A stretch of DNA of 41,750 bases from Paracoccus binzhouensis. GTDB lineage: Bacteria > Pseudomonadota > Alphaproteobacteria > Rhodobacterales > Rhodobacteraceae. Shown here piece by piece: positions 15,723 through 23,471 of this stretch (its first letter is position 1; each line of letters starts with the position of its first letter). The stretch lies in NCBI RefSeq assembly GCF_016446475.1, contig NZ_JAEHFP010000023.1, forward strand, positions 1-41,750. The letters are read 5' to 3'. The notes below the pieces were generated by a model. The model saw nothing but the letters and a program-made list of their open reading frames with translations. It was not told the DNA's origin and made no database searches. A program made the translations under genes and the position numbers.

Positions 15723-17501
15723 TCAGAACCGATCCGCCGCCAGCGCCATCACCGGCTCGGCGCCCGAGCGGATGCGCGCCAGATGCGTCGCGGTCATCGG
15801 CAATTGCCGGGCCATGTAATAGCGGCCGGTGGCGAGCTTGGTCTCGTGGAAGGCCGGGTCGTCGCTGCCGGCCTCGAGCGCCGCCCGCGATGCCGCCGCC
15901 ATGCGCGTCCACATCAGCCCCAGCGCTACATGCCCGAACAGGTGCATGAAGTCGTAGGAGCCGGCCAGCGCCGCGTTCGGGTTCTTCATGCCCTGTTCCA
16001 TGAAGAACATCGCTGCCGCCTGCAGGTCCTTCGAGGCGGTCTTCAGCGGCTCGAGGAAATCGGCCTTCAGCGCCGCGTCGCCCTCATGCGCCTTGATCTC
16101 GGCCTTGATCAGTTCGAAGAAACCCATGATCGGCTTGCCGCCCTCGGCCGCCAGCTTGCGGCCGACCAGGTCCAGCGCCTGCACGCCGTTCGCGCCCTCG
16201 TAGATCATGGCGATGCGGGCGTCGCGGACGAATTGCGACATGCCCTGTTCCTCGATGTAGCCGTGGCCGCCGAAGACCTGCTGCGCCTGTACCGTGGTCT
16301 CGAAGCCCTTGTCGGTCAAGAAGCCCTTGATCACCGGCGTCAGCAGCGACACCAGGTCGTCGGCCTCCTTGTCCTGCGCCAGATGCGCGCGGTCGATCAG
16401 ATGCGCGCCCCAGAAGGCCAGCGCGCGCGCGCCTTCCAGGAAGCTCTTCTGGTCCATCAGAGTGCGGCGGATATCGGGATGCACGATCAGCGGATCGGCG
16501 GCCCCCGAGGGGTTGGCGTCGCCGGTCACCGCGCGACCCTGCAGCCGGTCGCGGGCATAGGCGGCGGCGTTCTGATAGGCGGCCTCGGCCACGGCATAGC
16601 CCTGCAGGCCGACACCGATGCGGGCCTCGTTCATCATGGTGAACATGGCGCGCATGCCCTTGTGCAGATCGCCCAGCAGCCAGCCCTTGGCGCCGTCGTA
16701 GTTCATCACACAGGTCGCGTTGCCGTGGATGCCCATCTTTTCTTCGAGGTTCCCGACCGAGACGGCGTTGCGTTCGCCCAGGCTGCCGTCCTCGTTCACC
16801 AGGAATTTCGGCACGATGAAGAGCGAGATGCCGCGCGTGCCCTCGCCGCCGCCCGGGGCCTTGGCCAGCACCAGGTGGATGACGTTTTCCGCCATGTCGT
16901 GGTCGCCGGCCGAGATGAAGATCTTCTGCCCGGTGATGCGGTAGCTGCCGTCGTCCTGCGGTTCGGCCTTGGTGCGCAGCAGACCCAGATCCGTGCCGGC
17001 ATGCGGCTCGGTCAGGTTCATGGTGCCGGTCCATTCGCAGCTGACCATCTTCGGCAGGTAGGTGGCTTTCTGCTCGTCGGAACCGTGGGTGTGGATGGCG
17101 GAATAGGCGCCATGGGTCAGGCCTTGATACATGGTGAAGGCCATGTTCGAGGCCGAGAACATCTCGCCCGCCGCCAGGCCGATCACATAGGGCATGCCCT
17201 GGCCACCATAGGCCGGGTCGCAGTCGAGCGCGGTCCAGCCGCCCTCGCGCATCTGCTCGAAGGCCGCGCCGAAGCCGTCGGGCGTGCGCACCACGCCGTT
17301 TTCCAGCCGGCAGCCCTGGCGGTCGCCGACCGGGTTCAGCGGCGCCAGCACTTCCGCGGCCAGCTTGCCGGCGGCATCCAGCACGGCCTCGGTGAATTCG
17401 CGGTCGAGATCGCCATAGCCGGGAAGCTCCTGCTTCGAGATCTCGAGCACGTCATGCAGCACGAATTGCATGTCGCGGACGGGGGCGGCATAGGTGGTCA
17501 T
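15723..17501 (-). CDS. Acyl-CoA dehydrogenase (long form with C-terminal extension, DmdC/FadE-like)
   Basis: This 592-residue flavoenzyme introduces the trans-2 double bond in acyl-CoA, the first step of beta-oxidation, passing electrons to ETF. It is the roughly 590-residue type, with [21 protein letters not shown], the FAD-binding [19 protein letters not shown], the [15 protein letters not shown] strand, [14 protein letters not shown], and the catalytic-glutamate region [19 protein letters not shown]. The C-terminal roughly 130 residues ([17 protein letters not shown] onward) are the extra helical domain of this subgroup, which includes 3-methylmercaptopropionyl-CoA dehydrogenase DmdC. Context with fadA and fadB favours a fatty-acid substrate. 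GGGAGG precedes the ATG. It follows merR1 by 22 bases and is probably co-transcribed with it. Confidence 0.92.
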   Translation of the reverse strand: MTTYAAPVRDMQFVLHDVLEISKQELPGYGDLDREFTEAVLDAAGKLAAEVLAPLNPVGDRQGCRLENGVVRTPDGFGAAFEQMREGGWTALDCDPAYGGQGMPYVIGLAAGEMFSASNMAFTMYQGLTHGAYSAIHTHGSDEQKATYLPKMVSCEWTGTMNLTEPHAGTDLGLLRTKAEPQDDGSYRITGQKIFISAGDHDMAENVIHLVLAKAPGGGEGTRGISLFIVPKFLVNEDGSLGERNAVSVGNLEEKMGIHGNATCVMNYDGAKGWLLGDLHKGMRAMFTMMNEARIGVGLQGYAVAEAAYQNAAAYARDRLQGRAVTGDANPSGAADPLIVHPDIRRTLMDQKSFLEGARALAFWGAHLIDRAHLAQDKEADDLVSLLTPVIKGFLTDKGFETTVQAQQVFGGHGYIEEQGMSQFVRDARIAMIYEGANGVQALDLVGRKLAAEGGKPIMGFFELIKAEIKAHEGDAALKADFLEPLKTASKDLQAAAMFFMEQGMKNPNAALAGSYDFMHLFGHVALGLMWTRMAAASRAALEAGSDDPAFHETKLATGRYYMARQLPMTATHLARIRSGAEPVMALAADRF

Positions 17502-17523
17502 CGGTCCTCCCAGGGTTGGCGCG

Positions 17524-17913
17524 TCAGGCGCCGGATTTCAGGTTCTGCAGCCAGACCTCGCCCTCGGCGATCTGCGCGCGCAGCTCGGCGATGGCTCCGC
17601 CCAGCTCGTGATGCTGCCGCTCCATGTCGGCAAGCCGCTCGCGGGCGGTGGTCAGGGTGGCCTCGGTCTGGGTGATGTTGCGCTCGGCCGGGTCGTAAAG
17701 CTCGAGCAACTGGCGGATCTGCTCCAGCGAGAAGCCGAAGCGCTTGCCGCGCAGGATCAGTTTCAGCCGCGCCCGGTCGGTGCGGCCGTAAAGCCGGTGC
17801 TGGCCCCGGCGCTCGGGGAAGATCAGCTCGCGGGACTCGTAAAAGCGCAGGGTGCGGGGTGTCACCTCGAAGGCGTCGCACATCTGGCGGATGGTCATCA
17901 AAGCGTCGCTCAT
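17524..17913 (-). CDS. MerR-family regulator (first of a tandem pair)
   Basis: This 129-residue regulator has an N-terminal winged helix ([25 protein letters not shown], wing [16 protein letters not shown]), the [15 protein letters not shown] linker and a C-terminal coiled coil for dimerisation. No metal-binding cysteine cluster is present, so it senses a non-metal signal. GAAGGAGGGA precedes the ATG at 17913. It lies 22 bases upstream of the acyl-CoA dehydrogenase gene, so it probably controls beta-oxidation. The closest type I know is the MerR-family LiuR-like regulators of acyl-CoA catabolism. It is a clear paralogue of the adjacent merR2. Confidence 0.88.
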   Translation of the reverse strand: MSDALMTIRQMCDAFEVTPRTLRFYESRELIFPERRGQHRLYGRTDRARLKLILRGKRFGFSLEQIRQLLELYDPAERNITQTEATLTTARERLADMERQHHELGGAIAELRAQIAEGEVWLQNLKSGA

Positions 17914-17962
17914 GGCCGATCCCTCCTTCAGTGGCACGCCTCGAAGGGGAATATAGGCGCAG

Positions 17963-17978
17963 TTGACGTGCACGTAAG
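17963..17978. promoter_or_regulatory. Palindromic operator between the two merR genes
   Basis: The perfect 10-bp palindrome ACGTGCACGT (17966-17975) lies in TTG-ACGTGCACGT-AAG, about 50 bases upstream of merR1. MerR-type regulators of acyl-CoA breakdown (LiuR) are described as binding palindromes with two ACGT half-sites two bases apart, which this matches. Confidence 0.55.
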
Positions 17979-18002
17979 GTGCGACGTGGCGTCAGTGCTC
18001 GG

Positions 18003-18419
18003 TCAGCGTTCGGCCGCCGCCGCGCCGTCCCCCTCCGAGGCTTCCATGTCCTTCAGCAGCGTTTGCGTCTCGTTGCGCAGCGTCAGCAGGTCGGCCATGG
18101 CCGCCTCGAGCTCGGCGCGCTGCTGGGCCAGCACCTCGAGCTGGCGGTCGGCCAGTTCAATCCAGACGCGATACTGTTCGCGCGTGCCCTTCTCGCCATA
18201 GATCAGCAGCCATTGCCGGATGTCCTCGAGCGAGAAGCCGAAGCGGCGACCGCGCAGGATCAGCTTCATCCGGGCGATCTCGCGCGGGCTGTAGAAGCGC
18301 GAGCGGCCTTCCTTCTTCGGGCTCAGAAGCTCGATATACTCGTAATAGCGCAGGGTGCGCGGCGTCACGTCGAAACGCGCGCACATTTCCTTGAAGCCAA
18401 TGTATTCGTTATCGGACAT
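18003..18419 (-). CDS. MerR-family regulator (second of a tandem pair)
   Basis: This 138-residue MerR protein has its DNA-binding domain in YIGFKEMCARFDVTPRTLRYYEYIELL, with the wing KEGRSRFYSPREIARM. LILRGRRFGFSLEDIRQWLLIY then runs almost residue for residue parallel to merR1, followed by a coiled coil (QLEVLAQQRAELEAAMADLL) and an alanine-rich end. No metal ligands are seen. The ATG at 18417-18419 has only a poor ribosome-binding site. It is the most upstream gene of the beta-oxidation cluster and is divergent from the thioesterase genes, so it may act on both sides. Confidence 0.87.
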   Translation of the reverse strand: MSDNEYIGFKEMCARFDVTPRTLRYYEYIELLSPKKEGRSRFYSPREIARMKLILRGRRFGFSLEDIRQWLLIYGEKGTREQYRVWIELADRQLEVLAQQRAELEAAMADLLTLRNETQTLLKDMEASEGDGAAAAER

Positions 18420-18500
18420 CGGAAGAACTCATGCTCGGGCCGGCCTCGGCCGCAGCCTAGCGCGCCGCCCGCGCAAACTCAACCATTGGCGGGAGCGGGC

Positions 18501-18528
18501 TTGCCAGTGTGTCCCGCGATGCTACCAT
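18501..18528 (+). promoter_or_regulatory. Candidate promoter of the thioesterase-MATE operon
   Basis: TTGCCA (5 of 6) and TACCAT (4 of 6) are 16 bases apart, 28 bases before the start codon at 18557. Confidence 0.4.
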
Positions 18529-18556
18529 TCCCCATCCAGCAGAGGCAGCCAGACGC

Positions 18557-19000
18557 ATGACCGACCCGATCCCGGAAGAGCAGACCGAGCAGCGCCAGCG
18601 CATCGCGCGCCAGTTCATCGAGGTGATCCCCCATGCGCGCGCGCTTGGCATGAGCTTCGGCGAGTTGTCCGAGCAGGGGGCAGAGATCTGGCTGCCCTGG
18701 CGCGAGGACCTGGTCGGCGATCCGCGCAGCGGGGTGATCCATGGCGGCGTCATCTCGGCGCTGATGGACACCTGCTGCGGCGCGGCGGTGATGGTGCATC
18801 CGACGGGCGCGCGCTCGACCGCGACCATCGACCTGCGCATCGACTACATGCGCGCCGCGACGCCCGGCCAGACCATTCGCGCCAAGGCGAGCTGTTATCA
18901 CATCACCCGCTCGGTCGCCTTCGTGCGGGCGGTGGCGATGGATGACGACGACAGCCGCCCCGTGGCCTCGGCCACCGGGGCCTTCACCATCGAGCGCTGA
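18557..19000 (+). CDS. PaaI-family hotdog thioesterase (first of two)
   Basis: This 147-residue hotdog-fold protein probably hydrolyses acyl-CoA thioesters in the cytoplasm. The family core is visible as GDPRSGVIHGGVISALMDTCCGAAV (the HGG loop binds the thioester), then ATIDLRIDYMRAATPGQTIRAKA and VASATGAFTI. The preferred start is MTDPIPE at 18557, because the upstream codons overlap the likely promoter. It is 15 bases upstream of a second thioesterase gene of the same fold, and is divergent from the beta-oxidation regulators, which suggests a link with acyl-CoA metabolism. The substrate is unknown. Confidence 0.88.
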   Translation: MTDPIPEEQTEQRQRIARQFIEVIPHARALGMSFGELSEQGAEIWLPWREDLVGDPRSGVIHGGVISALMDTCCGAAVMVHPTGARSTATIDLRIDYMRAATPGQTIRAKASCYHITRSVAFVRAVAMDDDDSRPVASATGAFTIER

Positions 19001-19015
19001 CATTGGACCGCTGAC

Positions 19016-19516
19016 ATGGACCGCAACGAACCCCTGGCCGCGATCAAGTCGCGCCGCGACAATGCCCTGAACGCGCTGGTCTCGGGCGTGCCCTATATCC
19101 GCTGGCTGGGCATCCGCTTCGACCGGCGCGGCGACGAGCTGACCGCCGTGCTGCCCTTTGACCAGAAGCTGATCGGCAACCCGATGCTGCCGGCGATCCA
19201 TGGCGGCGTCACGGCCGCCTTCCTGGAGGTGGCGGCCATCGTCGAACTGACCTGGACCGCCATCTGGGAGGACATGGAGCAGGGCCGCATCGCCCCCGAT
19301 GCCGCGGTGCCCGACAGCCTGCCGCGCCTGCCCAAGACCATCGACTTCACCGTGGACTACCTGCGTTCCGGCCTGCCGCGCGACGCCTATGCGCGGGCCA
19401 AGGTGGTGCGCTCGGGCCGGCGCTATGCCAGCGTGCAGGTCGAGGCCTGGCAGGACCACCGCCAGAAGCTCTTCGCCCAGGCGACCGGGCATTTCCTGAT
19501 GCCGCAGAACGGCTGA
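19016..19516 (+). CDS. PaaI-family hotdog thioesterase (second of two)
   Basis: This 166-residue hotdog protein has the core motif NPMLPAIHGGVTAAFLEVAAI and then KTIDFTVDYLRSGLPRDAYARA and ASVQVEAWQ. It differs from the first thioesterase by an insert of about 25 residues (IWEDMEQGRIAPDAAVPDSL). The two may form a heteromeric assembly or serve different acyl-CoAs. It starts 15 bases after the first thioesterase gene and ends 3 bases before the MATE gene, so the three form one operon. Confidence 0.87.
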   Translation: MDRNEPLAAIKSRRDNALNALVSGVPYIRWLGIRFDRRGDELTAVLPFDQKLIGNPMLPAIHGGVTAAFLEVAAIVELTWTAIWEDMEQGRIAPDAAVPDSLPRLPKTIDFTVDYLRSGLPRDAYARAKVVRSGRRYASVQVEAWQDHRQKLFAQATGHFLMPQNG

Positions 19517-19519
19517 GCC

Positions 19520-20893
19520 ATGGTCGAGCTGCAGTCCGGCGGCCAATCCGGCGGCCTGTCCGGGACGGAGCCGCCGCGGGCGCTGACCCATCGCCGGGTG
19601 CTGGCCATCGCGCTGCCGGTGGTGCTGTCCAACGCCACCATTCCCATCCTGGGCGCGGTGGATACCGGCGTCATCGGCCAGCTGGGCCGGGCCGAGCCCA
19701 TTGGCGCGGTCGGGCTGGGCGCGGTGATCCTGACCTCGCTCTACTGGATCTTCGGCTTCCTGCGCATGGGCACCTCGGGGCTGGCGGCGCAGGCGCATGG
19801 CGCGGGCGACGCGGGCGAATCCGGCGCGCATCTGATGCGGGCGCTGGCCATCGGCATGGCGGCGGGGCTGGGGCTGGTCCTGTTGCAGGTCCCGCTTTTC
19901 GCCGTTGCCTTCTGGCTGGCGCCGGCCTCGGACCAGGTCGAGGCGCTGGCCCGGGACTATCTGGCGCTGCGCATCTGGGGCGCGCCGGCGACCATCTCGC
20001 TTTACGCCCTGACCGGCTGGCTGATCGCCGTCGAGCGGACGCGCGCGGTCCTGGCGATGCAGCTGGCGATGAACGGGCTGAACATCGTCCTGGATCTGTG
20101 GTTCGTGCTGGGACTGGGCTGGGGCGTGCGCGGCGTCGCCGGCGCGACGCTGATCGCGGAATGGTCCGGGCTGGCCCTGGGCCTGTGGTTCGCGCGTCAC
20201 GCCATCCGCGCCGGGATGCGGCGGGCGGGGCTGTTCGCCCGCGACCGGCTGGAGCAGCTGGCGCGGGTGAACGGCGACATCCTGATCCGCTCGGTCCTGC
20301 TGCAGGGCTCGTTCACCACCTTCATGTTCATGGCGGCGGGGCAGGGCGACGTGACGCTGGCCGCCAACCAGGTGCTGCTGCAATTCCTCTCCATCGTCGC
20401 CTATGGGCTCGACGGCTTCGCCTTTGCCGCCGAATCGCTGGTCGGGCAGGCGGTGGGGGCGCGGCGGCCGGACCGGCTGCGGCGGGCGGCGCGGCTGGCC
20501 TCGGGCTGGGGCGTGGCGGGGGCCGGGCTGCTCTCGGCCCTGTTCCTGCTCGGCGGGCCGGCGATCGTGGACCTGCTGACTACCGCCCCGGCGGTCCGTG
20601 CCGAGGCACGGCAGTTCCTGCCCTGGCTGGTGGCGGCGCCGCTGATCGGCGTGGCCTCGTGGATGCTGGACGGCATCTTCATCGGCGCCACCCGCACGCG
20701 CGAGATGCGCAATGCCATGCTGGTCTCGGTCGGGATCTATGCGGTTCTGGTGCTGCTGCTGCCCAGGGCCTTCGGCAATCACGGGCTTTGGGCGGCGCTG
20801 ATGGCGCTGAACGCGCTGCGCGGCCTGACTCTGTGGCGGCTTTACCCGCGGATCGCGGCGGCGGCCGGAGGCGCGGTCTCGGCAGCGCCCTGA
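19520..20893 (+). CDS. MATE-family efflux transporter (DinF-like)
   Basis: This 457-residue inner-membrane antiporter has about 12 hydrophobic segments in two similar halves. The first half starts RRVLAIALPVVLSNATIPILGAVDTGVIGQLG, the MATE entry motif; the second is marked by ANQVLLQFLSIVAYGLDGFAFAAESLVGQAVGAR. The DGFAFAAESL sequence is typical of the DinF branch. It exports organic cations or toxins in exchange for H+ or Na+; the substrate is unknown. It is last in the operon with two thioesterases, so export of an acyl-derived or acid by-product is possible but unproven. A long hairpin follows. Confidence 0.9.
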   Translation: MVELQSGGQSGGLSGTEPPRALTHRRVLAIALPVVLSNATIPILGAVDTGVIGQLGRAEPIGAVGLGAVILTSLYWIFGFLRMGTSGLAAQAHGAGDAGESGAHLMRALAIGMAAGLGLVLLQVPLFAVAFWLAPASDQVEALARDYLALRIWGAPATISLYALTGWLIAVERTRAVLAMQLAMNGLNIVLDLWFVLGLGWGVRGVAGATLIAEWSGLALGLWFARHAIRAGMRRAGLFARDRLEQLARVNGDILIRSVLLQGSFTTFMFMAAGQGDVTLAANQVLLQFLSIVAYGLDGFAFAAESLVGQAVGARRPDRLRRAARLASGWGVAGAGLLSALFLLGGPAIVDLLTTAPAVRAEARQFLPWLVAAPLIGVASWMLDGIFIGATRTREMRNAMLVSVGIYAVLVLLLPRAFGNHGLWAALMALNALRGLTLWRLYPRIAAAAGGAVSAAP

Positions 20894-20913
20894 ACCGCGC
20901 CCCCGGAATGCAA

Positions 20914-20940
20914 GACGCCCCGGCGCGGGGCCGGGGCGTC
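20914..20940. terminator. Bidirectional hairpin between the MATE and zeta genes
   Basis: An 11-bp perfect stem, GACGCCCCGGC with GCCGGGGCGTC, closes a 5-base loop between two convergent genes. T-runs on either side are poor, so it may act as a barrier rather than a classical terminator. Confidence 0.7.
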
Positions 20941-20961
20941 GGGAAGAGCGCGGAGCGGCGC

Positions 20962-21276
20962 CTACATCTCGCTGACGATCTGGTCGCGGGCGGTGGCGCG
21001 CAGTTCGACCATCTTGGCGCGGATGGCCTCCTCGTCGACCTTGCCCGCCAGGTCGGCCGCCAGCTTGCGGAACACGTCCTCGTCGCCTGGCTCGTCGAAA
21101 TCCGAAGTGACCACGGTCAGCGCATAGGCGCGGGCATCGTCGCCGGTCTTGCCCAGAAGCCCGGCCGCCCATTCGCCCAGCAGGCGGTTGCGCCGCGCCT
21201 CGGCCTTGAAGTTCAGTTCGGCATCATGGGCGAATTTCGCCTCTTGCGCGCGCTCGCGGTCGTCAAAGGTGGTCAT
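20962..21276 (-). CDS. ATP synthase inhibitor subunit zeta (DUF1476)
   Basis: This 104-residue protein begins MTTFDDRERAQEAKFAHDAE and matches the zeta subunit known from Paracoccus denitrificans F1F0-ATPase. The helical N-terminus of that protein enters a catalytic interface of F1 and blocks ATP hydrolysis while allowing synthesis. The rest is the DUF1476 four-helix region (FKAEARRNRLLGEWAAGLLG, then DVFRKLAADLAGKVDEEAIR), which binds adenine nucleotide in homologues. AGAGG precedes the ATG at 21276; the longer frame upstream overlaps the purC promoter region. It is a single gene, unlinked to the F0 operon 14 kb away, divergent from purC and convergent with the MATE gene. Confidence 0.9.
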   Translation of the reverse strand: MTTFDDRERAQEAKFAHDAELNFKAEARRNRLLGEWAAGLLGKTGDDARAYALTVVTSDFDEPGDEDVFRKLAADLAGKVDEEAIRAKMVELRATARDQIVSEM

Positions 21277-21351
21277 GGCGGCCTCTGCTTGGGTTTTCCC
21301 GTGGTCTTGTCGCAGGATATGCCCGCGCCGGGGCCGCATCGCAAGCCTGTA

Positions 21352-21381
21352 TTGCCCCTGACCCCGTTTCTGGCCTATAGC
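21352..21381 (+). promoter_or_regulatory. Candidate promoter of purC-purS
   Basis: TTGCCC and TATAGC are 18 bases apart, 40 bases before the purC start codon. Confidence 0.45.
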
Positions 21382-21421
21382 GCGATAAAGATTGTCACCT
21401 TGCGGACGGGAGAAGCGCAGC

Positions 21422-22186
21422 ATGGCACCAAGGCGCAAGAAAATCTACGAAGGCAAGGCCAAGATCCTGTACGAAGGCACCGAGCCCGGCACGCTCATCC
21501 AGTATTTCAAGGATGACGCCACCGCCTTCAACGCCCAGAAGAAGGCCACCATCGAGGGCAAGGGCGTGCTGAACAACCGGCTGTCCGAGTTCTTCATGAC
21601 CGGGCTGACCAATATCGGCGTGCCGAACCACTTCATCCGCCGCATCAACATGCGCGAGCAGCTGGTGCGCCAGGTCGAGATCATCCCGCTGGAGGTGATC
21701 GTGCGCAACTTCGCCGCCGGTTCCATCGCCAAGCGCCTGGGCATGGAGGAGGGCACGCCGCTGCCCCGCCCCATCGTCGAATACAGCTTCAAGAACGACG
21801 AGCTGGGCGATCCCTTCGTCAGCGAGGAATACATCATCGCCTTCGGCTGGGCCTCGCAACAGGACCTGGACGACATCGTGAGCCTGGCGCTGCGGGTGAA
21901 CGACTTCCTGTCGGGCGTGTTCTTCGGCGTCGGCATCAAGCTGATCGACTTCAAGATCGAGGTCGGCCGGATCTGGGACGGCGATTTCATGCGCCTGGTG
22001 GTCGCCGACGAGATCAGCCCGGACAGCTGCCGGCTCTGGGACGTCAAGACCGGGCAGAAGCTGGACAAGGACGTGTTTCGCCGCGACCTGGGCAGCCTGA
22101 CCGATGCCTATACCGAGGTGGCGCGCCGGCTGGGCCTGATGCCCGCCAACACCACCTCGCTGACCAAACCCACCCTGATCAACTGA
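21422..22186 (+). CDS. purC: Phosphoribosylaminoimidazole-succinocarboxamide synthase
   Basis: This 254-residue enzyme joins aspartate to CAIR with ATP, a middle step of purine synthesis. The SAICAR synthetase signatures are [13 protein letters not shown] (nucleotide loop), [50 protein letters not shown] and [16 protein letters not shown]. The length is normal. The ATG at 21422 follows GGGAGAAG. It is followed 11 bases later by purS, the usual order in alphaproteobacteria. Confidence 0.96.
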   Translation: MAPRRKKIYEGKAKILYEGTEPGTLIQYFKDDATAFNAQKKATIEGKGVLNNRLSEFFMTGLTNIGVPNHFIRRINMREQLVRQVEIIPLEVIVRNFAAGSIAKRLGMEEGTPLPRPIVEYSFKNDELGDPFVSEEYIIAFGWASQQDLDDIVSLALRVNDFLSGVFFGVGIKLIDFKIEVGRIWDGDFMRLVVADEISPDSCRLWDVKTGQKLDKDVFRRDLGSLTDAYTEVARRLGLMPANTTSLTKPTLIN

Positions 22187-22197
22187 GAGGCCCGCAG

Positions 22198-22437
22198 ATG
22201 AAAGCCCGTGTCACCATCATGCTGAAGGATGGCGTTCTGGACCCCCAGGGCGAGGCGATCCGGCACGCGCTCGGCGGGCTGGGCTTTGCCGGGGTCTCAG
22301 GCGTGCGCCAGGGCAAGGTGATCGAGCTGGACCTGGCGGCATCCGATGCCGAGGCCGCCAGGGCCGAGGTGGCGCGCATGTGCGAAGGCCTGCTCGCCAA
22401 TACCGTGATCGAGAAATACGCGGTCGAGATCGTCTGA
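22198..22437 (+). CDS. purS: Phosphoribosylformylglycinamidine synthase subunit PurS
   Basis: This 79-residue small subunit couples PurQ glutaminase to PurL in the three-part FGAM synthetase. The family pattern MKARVTIMLKDGVLDPQGEAIRHALGGLGF and the end NTVIEKYAVEIV are clear. In many relatives purQ follows purS directly. Here purS is followed by a strong hairpin, a 21-bp repeat and a LysR gene, so purQ must lie elsewhere. Confidence 0.95.
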   Translation: MKARVTIMLKDGVLDPQGEAIRHALGGLGFAGVSGVRQGKVIELDLAASDAEAARAEVARMCEGLLANTVIEKYAVEIV

Positions 22438-22446
22438 TCTGCCGGA

Positions 22447-22467
22447 CCGGGGGCTTCGCGCCCCCGG
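22447..22467 (+). terminator. Hairpin terminator after purS
   Basis: An 8-bp stem, CCGGGGGC with GCCCCCGG, closes a TTCGC loop, beginning 10 bases after the purS stop. A 21-bp repeat begins 9 bases later. The same hairpin-plus-repeat arrangement follows the RNase R gene. Confidence 0.65.
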
Positions 22468-22476
22468 ACCCCCGCG

Positions 22477-22497
22477 GAGTATTTTCGGAACGAAGAA
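22477..22497 (+). repeat. 21-bp dispersed repeat, subtype A (copy 6)
   Basis: It begins GAGTATTTTCGG and ends AACGAAGAA; 19 of 21 positions match copy 7 at 31792. It lies between the purS hairpin and the LysR start. Confidence 0.75.
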
Positions 22498-22523
22498 GCC
22501 CGTGGGACGGGAAGGGCGGGTCC

Positions 22524-23396
22524 GTGATCGACAAGCTTTCCATGTTCATGGCCCTGGCGCGCGAGAAGCATTTCGGCCGCGCCGCGGAATCGCTGGGCAT
22601 CACCCAGCCGACGCTGTCCTCGGCCATCCGGGCGCTGGAGGAGCAGCTGGGCGTGCAGCTGGTGCGGCGCGGCTCGCGCTTCCAGGGCCTGACGCCAGAG
22701 GGCGAGCGCGTGCTGGGCTGGGCGCGGCGCATCGTCGCCGATGCCCGCGCCATGCAGGCCGAGATGCAGGCCAGCCGCAAGGGCGTGTCGGGGCGGCTGC
22801 GCATCGGCGTGATCCCCACCGCGATGCCGCGCATCGCCGAGCTGACCGGGCCGTTCCTGCGCCGCCATCCCAATGCCGGGGTCTCGATCCTGTCGCGCAG
22901 CTCGGACGAGATCCGCGACCAGATCGAGGCGCTGGAGCTGGATGCCGGCGTGACCTATCTGGACAGCGAGCCGCTGGGCCGGGTGCAGAGCCTGCCGCTG
23001 TATCGCGAGACCTATTGCCTGATCGACCGCGGCGAACTGGCGGGGCCGGCCGACTGGGCCGAGGCCGCCACCCGCCCGCTTTGCCTGCTGACCCCGGACA
23101 TGCAGAACCGCCGCATCGTCACCCGGCATCTGGTCGAGGCTGGGGCGGATGCGCTGCCGCGGGTCGAATCGACCTCGATGCTGGCGATCCTGTCGCATGT
23201 GGCGACCGGCGACTGGGCGGCGATCCTGCCGCGGGCGCTGGCGCGCGGCCTGCCGCTGCCCGAGGGGGTTCGGGCCCGCGACCTGACCGGCGAGGGCCAT
23301 ATGGTCGGCGTGGTGGTGGCCCGGCGCGAGCCGCATCCGCCGCTGGTCGAGGCACTGATCCGCATTGTCTCGTCGATTGATACCTTCAATCAATAA
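22524..23396 (+). CDS. LysR-family regulator, probable activator of the formate dehydrogenase operon
   Basis: This 290-residue protein has the LysR helix-turn-helix at residues 1-60 (KLSMFMALAREKHFGRAAESL, ITQPTLSSAIRALEEQLG) and a co-inducer domain from about residue 90 (GRLRIGVIPTAMPRIAELTGPF). I chose the GTG at 22524 because it gives the family N-terminus VIDKLSMFM and follows GGGAAGGGCGGG; the frame upstream runs into the repeat and purS. It lies 75 bases upstream of fdsG in the same direction. LysR regulators (FdsR) are known next to fds operons in other bacteria. An inverted repeat in the gap is the likely binding site. Confidence 0.88.
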   Translation: MIDKLSMFMALAREKHFGRAAESLGITQPTLSSAIRALEEQLGVQLVRRGSRFQGLTPEGERVLGWARRIVADARAMQAEMQASRKGVSGRLRIGVIPTAMPRIAELTGPFLRRHPNAGVSILSRSSDEIRDQIEALELDAGVTYLDSEPLGRVQSLPLYRETYCLIDRGELAGPADWAEAATRPLCLLTPDMQNRRIVTRHLVEAGADALPRVESTSMLAILSHVATGDWAAILPRALARGLPLPEGVRARDLTGEGHMVGVVVARREPHPPLVEALIRIVSSIDTFNQ

Positions 23397-23397
23397 A

Positions 23398-23418
23398 CGA
23401 TATATCACGATTGTATCG
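23398..23418. promoter_or_regulatory. Candidate LysR binding site upstream of fdsG
   Basis: Inverted arms CGATATA and TGTATCG (6 of 7 bases pair) are separated by 7 bases, in the only AT-rich stretch between lysR and fdsG. A weak TTGTAT (23411-23416) with TAGTCT 17 bases on could be the promoter. The site begins just after the lysR stop codon. Confidence 0.5.
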
Positions 23419-23471
23419 TCTATCGCCGGTCTCTAGTCTGGACAAAACAACAGAGCCCGGACCACCCAGCC

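Noticed and set aside
15550..15819. 89-residue open frame between the GST and acyl-CoA dehydrogenase genes
   Set aside because: It runs through the 15669 repeat and into the 3' end of the dehydrogenase gene, has no ribosome-binding site, and looks random.
18479..21172. 897-residue open frame on the minus strand across the thioesterase and MATE genes
   Set aside because: Antisense to three supported genes and also runs across the zeta gene; low-complexity Gln, Arg, His composition.
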